Shown here one piece after another: positions 1 through 6,299 of a stretch of DNA of 8,623 nt. Source of the stretch: Bacteroidia bacterium (GTDB taxonomy: Bacteria; Bacteroidota; Bacteroidia; Cytophagales; Cyclobacteriaceae); the NCBI GenBank assembly GCA_016650355.1, contig JAENVX010000266.1, positions 1 through 8,623 of the forward strand. Reading direction: 5' to 3'. The notes below the pieces were generated by a model. It ran no database searches and was not told the origin of the DNA. It saw only the letters and a list, made by a program, of their open reading frames with translations. The position numbers and the translations under genes are program-made. The stretch's first letter is position 1. The number at the start of each line of letters is the position of its first letter.

Positions 1-1018
1 CGGAAATAGGGGAGAAGAGTATGCCGAAGGCGATAAGATTTAAGTGGATGGCCTGCACGCTGCCTCCCAATGCGATAGACAGATCCTGATTGAAGATCAT
101 TTTGGATAGCACAAAGAGCACAAAGAAAATCTGAACGATGGAAATCATGTAGCTCCACACAATGTGTTTCTTTTTGAAGTGGCCAACTTCGTGTGCCAGC
201 ACAGCAACAAGCTCTTCTGTGGTGTGATTGGTAATTAAGGTATCGTACAATACTATTTTTTTCTTTTTGCCTATTCCTGAAAAGAAGGCATTCGCTTTCG
301 CGGAACGCTTCGAGCCATCCATTACAAAGATATTGTCCAACGGAAAATTTACTTTTTTGGAAAAGGATTCAATCGCTGTTTTTAATTCACCGTTGTCCAA
401 CGGAGTGAGTTTATTAAACAAAGGAAGAAAGAGCGAGGTGTAAAACATATTTACCAACAATGTAAATGCAGCCGCGATCAGTCCGAACCAAATCCAGAAA
501 TTTGGCCCAATGTATTGAACAAGGTAGAGCAGAAGAGAAAGCAATGCTCCGCCGATCACTGCGCCAAGCGCATAGCCTTTTAGTTTGTCGAGGATAAACG
601 TCTTAACCGTGGTTTTATTAAAACCATATTTTTCTTCTATCACGAAAGTGGAGTACAATTGAAAAGGTATTCCCAATATGTCAGATGCGATCATAAGTGT
701 CCCGAAGAAGGCCAACGCCAGCAGGATTTCATTATCAAGAAAAGGTCTGAGCATGGCATCGAGCCAACCGAAGCCTCCGAGCAGCAACATCAGCAAAGAA
801 AGCACAAAACTGAAGGCCGAAGATATAAAAGAGAATCGCTGTTGATCGCCCTGGTAGTCCAGTGACTTTTGATATTTTTCTTTATCGTAGAAGTCTGCGA
901 TTTCGGCAGGGATGTCCTTGCGCTGCGCTTTCAGGTTCAGGTAATCGAGAAATTGATCGAACAGGTAGCTGATGACGGATATAGCAATGATGAGGTAAAG
1001 GATAGAAGAAGGACTCAT
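1..1018 (-). CDS. M48 family membrane metalloprotease, Ste24/CAAX prenyl protease 1-like (partial, C-terminus missing)
   Basis: The reading frame is open from an ATG at 1018 to the window edge, giving 339 residues without a stop. It encodes an integral-membrane zinc protease of the Ste24 type. HEVGH at residues 276-280 supplies two zinc-binding histidines and the catalytic Glu. The family signatures IEEKYGFNKTT (about 127-137) and DGSKRSAKANAFF (about 234-246) are present. Hydrophobic stretches at about 5-20, 63-82, 97-114, 150-169, 174-199, 290-308 and 324 onward fit a multi-pass inner-membrane protein. Relatives are usually a little over 400 residues, so roughly 70-80 residues, including the third zinc ligand (a downstream Glu), should lie beyond the edge. 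The start is followed directly by the first membrane helix, as in relatives. Eukaryotic homologues cleave prenylated proteins; bacterial ones are thought to act in membrane protein quality control, and the substrate here is unknown. It lies 74 bases after argH on the same strand, and a shared transcript is possible but not shown. Confidence 0.93.
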   Translation of the reverse strand, partial: MSPSSILYLIIAISVISYLFDQFLDYLNLKAQRKDIPAEIADFYDKEKYQKSLDYQGDQQRFSFISSAFSFVLSLLMLLLGGFGWLDAMLRPFLDNEILLALAFFGTLMIASDILGIPFQLYSTFVIEEKYGFNKTTVKTFILDKLKGYALGAVIGGALLSLLLYLVQYIGPNFWIWFGLIAAAFTLLVNMFYTSLFLPLFNKLTPLDNGELKTAIESFSKKVNFPLDNIFVMDGSKRSAKANAFFSGIGKKKKIVLYDTLITNHTTEELVAVLAHEVGHFKKKHIVWSYMISIVQIFFVLFVLSKMIFNQDLSIALGGSVQAIHLNLIAFGILFSPIS

Positions 1019-1051
1019 ATAAATAGTTTTAACAGCATAATGCAATATGTT

Positions 1052-1064
1052 TTTGACAAGCTCA
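1052..1064 (-). repeat. Degenerate REP-like core (TGAGCTTGTCAAA)
   Basis: On the minus strand this reads TGAGCTTGTCAAA. It resembles the core of the short palindromic intergenic repeat often seen after genes in many bacteria (forms such as CTGAGCTTGTCGAAG). The usual GC-rich flanking arms are not recognisable, so this may be a decayed copy or chance. It lies between argH and the M48 protease gene, next to the stem-loop at 1067-1089. Confidence 0.3.
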
Positions 1065-1066
1065 AC

Positions 1067-1089
1067 AGGACATGCTTTTAGAATGTCCT
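1067..1089 (-). other. Small stem-loop after argH, possible transcript-end structure
   Basis: AGGACAT and ATGTCCT form a perfect 7-bp inverted repeat with a 9-base loop, starting 4 bases after the argH stop codon. No T-tract follows on the minus strand, so it does not look like a standard intrinsic terminator. It could protect the 3' end of the arg transcript or be accidental. No separate promoter for the downstream protease could be recognised in this 74-base gap. Confidence 0.35.
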
Positions 1090-1092
1090 TAA

Positions 1093-2424
1093 TTAAGCAA
1101 GAAGTTTTTGATATGCCGTAGTCGTTTTGTTGAAATTAAATTTAGATAGCACCGTGGTAAAATTTTCTTTGATTTTATCATTACACAGATTGCCGATGCT
1201 TCCCTCGTGTGTATGATTCACCCTGGTGGAATACGTGAAGTTCCCTTGATCAATTCCCTGTCCGATTTTTTTGTATGCATCTCTAAACGGCACACCCGAC
1301 AACACCAGTTTATTCACTTCTTCTACACTAAAGAGAAACTTATACTTTTCGTCTTCCAGGATGTTTTCCTTTATTTGAATATTAGAAAGCATGAGTCCAG
1401 TCATTTTCAAGCAATCTTTCAATGTTGCAAAGGCAGGGAACAATTTCTCTTTCAACAGTTGCAGGTCACGGTGGTAGCCAGATGGGAGATTTGCCGTCAG
1501 CAGCATGATCTCGTTGGGTAAGGCCATCAATACATTACACTTGGCGCGTATCAATTCAAATACATCCGGATTCTTTTTGTGCGGCATGATACTCGAGCCT
1601 GTCGTCAGTTCTTCTGGAAATGAGATGAATGCGAAATTCTGATTGAGGTACAGGCATGCGTCCATCGAAAGTTTCGCCAGGGTAGCAGCGACATTGCTCA
1701 AGGCTTGTGCCGTAATTCGTTCAGCTTTGCCGCGCCCCATTTGTGCATATACCACATTGTAGTTCAAGTCATCGAACCCCAGCAATTGAGTAGTTAATGT
1801 GCGGTTTAACGGAAACGAAGAACCATACCCAGCCGCAGACCCTAATGGATTTTTATTAACAACGCGATAGGCAGCTTCAAGAGTAATAAGGTCATCGACC
1901 AGGCTTTCGGCATAAGCGCCAAACCACAAACCAAAAGAGGATGGCATGGCAAGTTGCAAATGGGTATAGCCTGGCAGTAGTTTATTTTTGTGTGTTTCAC
2001 TTTGTGTGTTAAGCAAAGTAAAAAGACTCTGTACTTCTTCTACAAGTGAATTGATTTCGCTTCTCAAGAATAATTTGACATCCAATAACACCTGATCATT
2101 TCGCGATCTTCCACTATGTATTTTTTTCCCAACGTCTCCGAGCTTCTTCGTTAACAAAAGTTCTATCTGCGAATGGATATCCTCCACATCTTCATCCATC
2201 TTAAAATCACCATCCTCTATTTGCTTATGGATATTTTTTAGCTCTGAGCGAAGTACGTTTAGCTCTGAAGCAGTCAACAGTCCGATTGACTCTAACATTT
2301 GAATGTGTGCCAACGAACCCAACACATCGAAGGATGCCAGGTGTAAATCCATCTCCTGATCTTTACCTACCGTAAATCGGGTAACTTCCTTTAAAGCATC
2401 TTTATCTTTTTGCCAGAGTTTCAT
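1093..2424 (-). CDS. argH: Argininosuccinate lyase
   Basis: This enzyme splits argininosuccinate into arginine and fumarate, the last step of arginine synthesis, in the cytoplasm. The 443-residue product belongs to the aspartase/fumarase superfamily. The N-terminal FTVGKDQEMD is followed by HSGRSRNDQV (103-112) and GYTHLQ (152-157, with the conserved His155). The superfamily signature GSSIMPHKKNP lies at 276-286, with Ser278 in the position of the catalytic serine and Lys/Asn residues for substrate binding. The length is slightly below the roughly 460 residues of E. coli ArgH, and no domain appears lost. The ATG at 2424 is preceded by an in-frame TAA, which fixes the start unless initiation is internal. 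That TAA is also the stop of the four-helix-bundle gene, only 6 bases away, so the two genes share a frame. No Shine-Dalgarno is visible, and translation may depend on termination of the preceding gene. It is the last arg gene of the operon. Confidence 0.98.
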   Translation of the reverse strand: MKLWQKDKDALKEVTRFTVGKDQEMDLHLASFDVLGSLAHIQMLESIGLLTASELNVLRSELKNIHKQIEDGDFKMDEDVEDIHSQIELLLTKKLGDVGKKIHSGRSRNDQVLLDVKLFLRSEINSLVEEVQSLFTLLNTQSETHKNKLLPGYTHLQLAMPSSFGLWFGAYAESLVDDLITLEAAYRVVNKNPLGSAAGYGSSFPLNRTLTTQLLGFDDLNYNVVYAQMGRGKAERITAQALSNVAATLAKLSMDACLYLNQNFAFISFPEELTTGSSIMPHKKNPDVFELIRAKCNVLMALPNEIMLLTANLPSGYHRDLQLLKEKLFPAFATLKDCLKMTGLMLSNIQIKENILEDEKYKFLFSVEEVNKLVLSGVPFRDAYKKIGQGIDQGNFTYSTRVNHTHEGSIGNLCNDKIKENFTTVLSKFNFNKTTTAYQKLLA

Positions 2425-2430
2425 AGTTGG

Positions 2431-2835
2431 TTACAAGTTACCAGTTGCAGGATTCAAGTCGTCAAATTCATTTAAACTTTTTTCTACCCATTGAATGAAC
2501 TTGTTGATTCGTTTACTAAGTCCTTGATAATTTTGCAGCATTTCCATGTACTTGTCTTTGTCGTTCCAGGATTTGGTTTCAAATAAATAGTCTAAATGAA
2601 CCATTGTTTCATCGCATTCAGAATGAGAATAAACTAAATATTTTATGAAGTCAGCTTTATAACGCCTTCTCCCATACCCCTCAACAATTAAAGAAGTCAC
2701 GGATTTAGAAGACCTGCGGACTTGGCTGCCCTCTTCAAAAAGCTCAAACTTTGGCAGTGATAAGGTAATTTTATGGACCTCTATAGCCAAACGCTTAGAT
2801 TCTATGTATATCTCAAGATCACGATAGCTTTTCAT
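2431..2835 (-). CDS. Four-helix-bundle protein, S23/23S rRNA intervening-sequence (IVP) family
   Basis: The 134-residue protein has the family hallmarks: MKSYRDLEIY at the N-terminus, then FELFEEGSQVRRSSKSV (about 31-47), then IVEGYGRRRYKADFIKYL (about 50-67), then a helical C-terminal half. Proteins of this type (PF05635/TIGR02436) form four-helix bundles. They were first found inside 23S rRNA intervening sequences of spirochaetes, are abundant in Bacteroidota, and have no established enzymatic role. The related Avd protein works with reverse transcriptase in diversity-generating retroelements, but no reverse transcriptase is present here. An AAGGA at 2839-2843 lies just 3 bases before the ATG, which is a more obvious ribosome site than the neighbouring genes have. 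The last residues (ATGNL) and the stop are encoded by the inverted repeat that bounds the gene. The gene is unrelated to arginine metabolism and interrupts the operon between nudK and argH, so insertion as a cassette is likely. Family assignment is firm; function is unknown. Confidence 0.92.
   Translation of the reverse strand: MKSYRDLEIYIESKRLAIEVHKITLSLPKFELFEEGSQVRRSSKSVTSLIVEGYGRRRYKADFIKYLVYSHSECDETMVHLDYLFETKSWNDKDKYMEMLQNYQGLSKRINKFIQWVEKSLNEFDDLNPATGNL
2432..2451 (+). repeat. Inverted repeat arm, argH-proximal side of the cassette
   Basis: It reads TACAAGTTACCAGTTGCAGG on the plus strand. Its first 10 bases are identical to the reverse complement of the other arm, and 16 of 20 match overall. 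On the minus strand it encodes the final residues and the stop of the four-helix-bundle protein, ending 7 bases before the argH start codon. Confidence 0.7.
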
Positions 2836-2840
2836 TTTTC

Positions 2841-2860
2841 CTTGTATCTAGTAACTTGTA
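2841..2860 (-). repeat. Inverted repeat arm, nudK-proximal side of the cassette
   Basis: On the minus strand it reads TACAAGTTACTAGATACAAG. The TACAAG unit occurs twice, 14 bases apart, and the partner arm has TACAAG and TGCAGG at the same spacing. It lies between the nudK stop and the ATG of the four-helix-bundle gene and overlaps that gene's AAGGA ribosome-site candidate. Confidence 0.7.
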
Positions 2861-2872
2861 CCCTGAAACTAA

Positions 2873-3454
2873 TTACGGAATCTCCATCAGTTTGTGAATC
2901 TGCAAATACTGCAACAACATTATCGTCTTCCCGTCTTTAATTTCTCCTGTCTCAATCATTTTTACCGCCTCTTCAAATTTATACTCCAGCACTTCAATAT
3001 CTTCGCCTTCGTCTACGCCACCACCTTCACTTTCTTTCATCTTTTTTGTATATTCGGCAATAAAGAAATAGAGGATTTCCGTAACTGAGCCGGGAGACAT
3101 ATAGGCTTCAAATATTTTACGAACATCTATTACTTTATATCCCGTCTCTTCTTCTGTCTCTCTGCGGATGCAGTCTTCGGCATTGTCTTTATCCAGAAGT
3201 CCAGCGCATGATTCAATGAGCATGCCAGATTCATTTCCGTTGATAAATGTAGGAAGTCTGAATTGACGCGTAAGCACTACGGTTTGCAGTTGCTTATTAT
3301 AAAGTAAAATCGTTGCGCCATTTCCCCGATCGTAGGCTTCCCGGCTGTGTGTTTTGGTATCACCATTTTTTGTAACATCAAATGTTAGCTTTCGAAGGAC
3401 GTACCAATTGTCAGAGAGAACTTCCGACTTAATTATTTTAACTAAACTGTTCAT
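2873..3454 (-). CDS. nudK: Nudix hydrolase, NudK-like (probable GDP-mannose/sugar-nucleotide pyrophosphatase)
   Basis: This 193-residue protein closely resembles E. coli NudK (191 residues as recalled) along its whole length. Shared blocks include the N-terminal SDNWYVLRKLTFDVTKNG, REAYDRGNGATILLYN (38-53), NGNESGMLIESCAGLLD (72-88), YMSPGSVTEILYFFIAEY (118-135) and GEIKDGKTIMLLQYLQ (170-185). The Nudix box spans about 84-106. Its catalytic core is R98-E99-x-x-E102-E103-x-G105, which should bind magnesium. The canonical first Gly is Ala84 and the first Glu is Asp90, as I recall also for NudK itself. E. coli NudK hydrolyses GDP-mannose to GMP and mannose-1-phosphate and acts more weakly on other nucleotide sugars; activity on ADP-ribose is the main alternative. 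The ATG overlaps the argE stop as ATGA, so translation is probably coupled to the deacylase. No link to arginine chemistry is apparent. The family is certain; the exact substrate is inferred. Confidence 0.9.
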   Translation of the reverse strand: MNSLVKIIKSEVLSDNWYVLRKLTFDVTKNGDTKTHSREAYDRGNGATILLYNKQLQTVVLTRQFRLPTFINGNESGMLIESCAGLLDKDNAEDCIRRETEEETGYKVIDVRKIFEAYMSPGSVTEILYFFIAEYTKKMKESEGGGVDEGEDIEVLEYKFEEAVKMIETGEIKDGKTIMLLQYLQIHKLMEIP

Positions 3455-4512
3455 AAAATTATTTCAGTGAGCAAGGAAACATAGCTGGTAATACCGTCTT
3501 CAATTTCTTTTACGTAAATAAATTCATCTGCACTGTGCGAACGGGCAGAATCTCCTGGTCCCATTTTTACAGATGGAACAGGTATCATTGCCTGGTCGGA
3601 TGTAGTAGGGGAGCCGTATTGAGTGAAACCCAATTTATTTGCAGCCAGCACGAGCGGATGATCAGTGGCAATGCCTGAAGACCTCATACGCAACGAGCGC
3701 GGAGTAACTTCACATTTGACATGTTGTTTAATTATTTCTAGTGCTTCCTCTAACGTATAAGCATCTGTAACCCTCACATCTACTGTAAACCGACATTCAG
3801 CGGGCACTACATTATGTTGATTACCCGAGTTGATGATTGTCACCGACATTTTCATATCACCAAGTGCTACAGAAGATTTCGGATAGCGATACGTACGAAA
3901 CCATTCAATGTCGGGTAAAGCGAGATATATAGAATTTATACCTTCTTCTCTGGCTGCATGACCTGGTTTGCCTTTCGCAACACAATCAAGTACCATCAGC
4001 CCTTTCTCAGCCGTGGCGATGTTGCACAGGGTAGGTTCTCCCACTATGGCAAAATCAATGGGCGTCAAAGAAGACCAAATACTTTCGATACCTCCGGTGC
4101 CGGAAATTTCCTCTTCAGCAGTTGCCGCGATAATCAGGTTATATTGCAAATCGGTTCGACTGTAGAAATGAAGAAACGTAGCGATCAACGATACCAATGG
4201 TCCACCGGCATCATTACTTCCTAATCCAAAAAGTTTTCCGTCAATTACCTCTGGTTTAAACGGATCACGGGTATAGCCTGAATTGGGACGAACCGTATCG
4301 TGATGTGAGTTCAACAGCACTGTTGGCTTATCCGGATCAAACTTCAGGTTTTTTACCCACACATTATTTCCTCTGCGATAGGAGTGAATGCCCAACTTTT
4401 CAAAAAAATCTTCAATGATAGAGGCTACTTCATCTTCTTCTTTGCTGAAGGATTGTGTTGCTATTAATCGTTTGAGTAGACCGACCGCGTTATCGTGCAA
4501 GGAATTGATCAT
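3451..4512 (-). CDS. argE: M20 family N-acyl-L-citrulline/ornithine deacylase (ArgE-type)
   Basis: The 353-residue protein is a two-zinc M20 amidohydrolase. The metal-site residues can be followed in order: His70 and Asp72 in SHHDTV, the bridging Asp101 in GSNDAGG, Glu134-Glu135 in TAEEEISG (catalytic base and ligand), Glu159 in VGEPT, and His326 in SHSADEF. The dimerisation (lid) domain lies between them, at about 170-280, with KGKPGHAA and the NQHNVVPAECRFTVDVR segment. M20 enzymes have broad acyl-amino-acid substrates, and the neighbours narrow this one. The operon's carbamoyltransferase works on acylated ornithine, so the natural substrate here should be N-acylcitrulline (acetyl or succinyl), releasing citrulline for ArgG. 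Its ATG overlaps the argB stop, and its stop overlaps the nudK start, both as ATGA. The family and the place in the pathway are secure; the acyl group is inferred from ArgF'. DapE or LysK-type deacylases are less likely because of the context. Confidence 0.93.
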   Translation of the reverse strand: MINSLHDNAVGLLKRLIATQSFSKEEDEVASIIEDFFEKLGIHSYRRGNNVWVKNLKFDPDKPTVLLNSHHDTVRPNSGYTRDPFKPEVIDGKLFGLGSNDAGGPLVSLIATFLHFYSRTDLQYNLIIAATAEEEISGTGGIESIWSSLTPIDFAIVGEPTLCNIATAEKGLMVLDCVAKGKPGHAAREEGINSIYLALPDIEWFRTYRYPKSSVALGDMKMSVTIINSGNQHNVVPAECRFTVDVRVTDAYTLEEALEIIKQHVKCEVTPRSLRMRSSGIATDHPLVLAANKLGFTQYGSPTTSDQAMIPVPSVKMGPGDSARSHSADEFIYVKEIEDGITSYVSLLTEIIL

Positions 4513-5300
4513 GTCAGCGTGATCAGTGTGCCCTTTGTATCATAACTTGTGTTGGCAAGCAAGTGAGTATGTTCTCCTATTAACACTTCTTTTACCCCCG
4601 ATTGGATGGCTGCAAAAGCATTTTCAAGTTTAGGAAGAATTCCGTCATGAAAGGACCCTTTTGCAAGAAGGGATTCGTACGACTCTTTATTAAGTTGCCG
4701 AATTACTGAAGCTGGATTGTTTACATCTTCTAGCACTCCGGGTTTCTCAAAGCACATGATCAAACGGACATCGAAATGTTTGCTGAGAGAAATCGCCAAT
4801 ACAGAAGCGATCGTGTCCGCATTGGTGTTCAGCATAGATCCGTTGGCATGAGTAAGTGGAGCAAAAACGGGGATTACATTTTGCTTCAGTAGAAAATATA
4901 GCAGGGTTGAATTCACGCTCTCCACATTTATATCACCGGCAAAGCCATAGTCAACTTCTCCAGCGGGCCGCTTTGTTGCTTTAATGAGATTTCCATCCGC
5001 ACCAGTTAGCCCCATGGCGTTGCATCCGAGAGATTGAAGTTGAGCAACGATTTGCTTATTAACTAATCCACCATAGACCATTGTTACCAAGTCCAATGTA
5101 GGTTCATCGGTTACTCTTCTGCCTTTAATATATTTAGATTCAATGCCAAGGCGATCCCCAAATTTGGTCGCAATCTTTCCACCTCCGTGAATTAGAATTT
5201 TTGGCTCATGAATAGAGGAGAAGTTCTTTAAGAATTCCTTCAGTGATTTCTCTTCATCTAAAACATTTCCTCCGATCTTAATGATGTATAGTTTGTTCAT
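4509..5300 (-). CDS. argB: N-acylglutamate kinase (acetylglutamate kinase)
   Basis: The enzyme phosphorylates the gamma-carboxyl of an N-acylglutamate using ATP, the second step of the pathway. The 263-residue product is an amino-acid kinase with KIGGN (8-12, Lys8 and glycines for phosphate transfer), HGGGK (38-42), GRRVTD (60-65, Arg62 in the substrate-binding position), NTNADT (158-163, with Asp162 organising the active site) and GILPKLENA (220-228, Lys224). It starts directly at the first beta strand and lacks the extra N-terminal helix of arginine-inhibited hexameric kinases. By analogy with E. coli ArgB (258 residues) it should therefore be dimeric and not feedback-inhibited by arginine. 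The gene begins 39 bases after argF', and its stop overlaps the deacylase start. Whether it takes acetyl- or succinylglutamate cannot be read from the sequence. Confidence 0.96.
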   Translation of the reverse strand: MNKLYIIKIGGNVLDEEKSLKEFLKNFSSIHEPKILIHGGGKIATKFGDRLGIESKYIKGRRVTDEPTLDLVTMVYGGLVNKQIVAQLQSLGCNAMGLTGADGNLIKATKRPAGEVDYGFAGDINVESVNSTLLYFLLKQNVIPVFAPLTHANGSMLNTNADTIASVLAISLSKHFDVRLIMCFEKPGVLEDVNNPASVIRQLNKESYESLLAKGSFHDGILPKLENAFAAIQSGVKEVLIGEHTHLLANTSYDTKGTLITLT

Positions 5301-5339
5301 AGTTTTTGTCTTCTGGTAAAAGTCACACGAATTGTTTAC

Positions 5340-6299
5340 TCAATGCGTCTGACCTTTTAATATCTCAGCCAAAACAGCCTGAGCAGCCCATACGCGGTTG
5401 CCCGCTTGTTGCGTAACGATACTGTTGTTGCCGTCAAGGACTTCATCACTTAACTCTACGTTTCTTCTCACAGGCAGGCAATGCATAATTTTGGCGTTGT
5501 TGGTCAATTGAAGTTTCTTGCGTGTCATCATCCAACGTGGGTCATTGCAATAGATTTTACCGTAATCTTCGTAGGTGCTCCAGTTTTTTACATATACAAA
5601 ATCTGCGTCTTTCAATGCTTCATCCTGATCATGGACAACAGTGGCTCCATGAGTAAACTTCTGATCAAGTTCATAATCTTCTGGATGAGTGATGACAAAG
5701 TTGGACTCCCCCCAGGCGTTTATCCACTGCGAGAAACTATTTGGCACGCATTGCGGTAATACTTTTACATGAGGCGCCCAGGTTAGAACAATTTTAGGCT
5801 TCCTCTTCTCTTTAAATGTTTCGCTGATGGTAATAATATCGGTGAGACTTTGCAGCGGGTGCAGCGTTGAGCTTTCAAGGCTGATAACTGGTATTCCGGA
5901 ATACTTGATAAACTGTTTGATATACAATTCACTGTAATCATCTTCTTTATTTTTTAAAGAAGGGAACGTACGTATCCCGAGGATATCAAAATATTTCCCT
6001 AACACAGGAGCGGCATCTTTCACATGCTCAACAGTTGAGCCACTCATAATAGCTTCATCTTCAAACTCCAATGCCCATCCATCTTGTCCAACATTAAAGA
6101 CAACGGCATCCATGCCTAAGTTTTTCGCAGCCACTTGCGTGCTGATACGTGTACGCATACTTGGATTAAGAAAAAGCATCCCCAATCTTTTGTTGGCACC
6201 CAGTAGGCTATCCTTGAAGGGTGCTGCCTTGTAACCCAATGCATTTTTTACAAGTGCCTGGAAATTTCCTGCATCATCTACGGATAAAAATTGCTTCAT
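5340..6299 (-). CDS. argF': N-acylornithine carbamoyltransferase (probably N-succinylornithine-specific)
   Basis: It transfers the carbamoyl group from carbamoyl phosphate to the side chain of an N-acylated ornithine, giving N-acylcitrulline. The 319-residue protein has the carbamoyl-phosphate loop SMRTR (47-51), HPLQ (147-150), TWAPH (173-177), YVKNW with Lys238, and HCLPVRRN (273-280). Ordinary ornithine carbamoyltransferases carry STRTR and HCLP followed by a different loop, so this belongs to the acylornithine branch known from Xanthomonas campestris (acetyl) and Bacteroides fragilis (succinyl). At the specificity position, Glu92 in Xanthomonas and Pro90 in Bacteroides, this enzyme has Val90 in STVEH. 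Reported replacement of that Glu by Pro, Ser or Val shifts preference to succinylornithine, so a succinyl substrate is favoured. The ATG overlaps the argD stop as ATGA, which suggests coupled translation. The family is very secure; the acyl preference is a reasoned prediction. Confidence 0.94.
   Translation of the reverse strand: MKQFLSVDDAGNFQALVKNALGYKAAPFKDSLLGANKRLGMLFLNPSMRTRISTQVAAKNLGMDAVVFNVGQDGWALEFEDEAIMSGSTVEHVKDAAPVLGKYFDILGIRTFPSLKNKEDDYSELYIKQFIKYSGIPVISLESSTLHPLQSLTDIITISETFKEKRKPKIVLTWAPHVKVLPQCVPNSFSQWINAWGESNFVITHPEDYELDQKFTHGATVVHDQDEALKDADFVYVKNWSTYEDYGKIYCNDPRWMMTRKKLQLTNNAKIMHCLPVRRNVELSDEVLDGNNSIVTQQAGNRVWAAQAVLAEILKGQTH

Larger units (their letters stand above)
2432..2860 (-). 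mobile_element. Putative non-autonomous cassette: inverted-repeat-bounded four-helix-bundle gene
   Basis: An imperfect inverted repeat brackets the four-helix-bundle gene. The 20-base arms at 2432-2451 and 2841-2860 match at 16 of 20 positions, with the outermost 10 identical. The roughly 429-bp unit holds nothing but this gene, one arm covers its ribosome-site region, and the other covers its last codons and stop. It sits exactly in the gap between nudK (stop at 2873) and argH (start at 2424) without damaging either. No transposase and no obvious target-site duplication are visible, so any movement would need help from outside. Calling it mobile is an inference from structure and from its misplaced content. 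Confidence 0.5.

Noticed and set aside
228..1081. Three short plus-strand open frames (228-443, 659-865, 869-1081)
   Set aside because: They lie antisense to the M48 protease gene or its upstream gap, show no recognisable protein features, and the minus-strand frame has clear family motifs throughout.
1207..1521. Plus-strand open frame of 104 codons
   Set aside because: It is fully antisense to argH, which is complete and well conserved on the other strand.
2431..2835. Four-helix-bundle gene as evidence of an rRNA intervening sequence or a diversity-generating retroelement
   Set aside because: No 23S rRNA sequence flanks it, and no reverse transcriptase or template/variable repeat pair is present, so only the family name is kept.
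3958..4224. Two overlapping plus-strand open frames inside the deacylase gene
   Set aside because: They are in different frames antisense to argE and have compositions typical of shadow frames.
5481..5759. Plus-strand open frame of 92 codons
   Set aside because: It is antisense to the well-supported argF' coding sequence; no start signal or family features.
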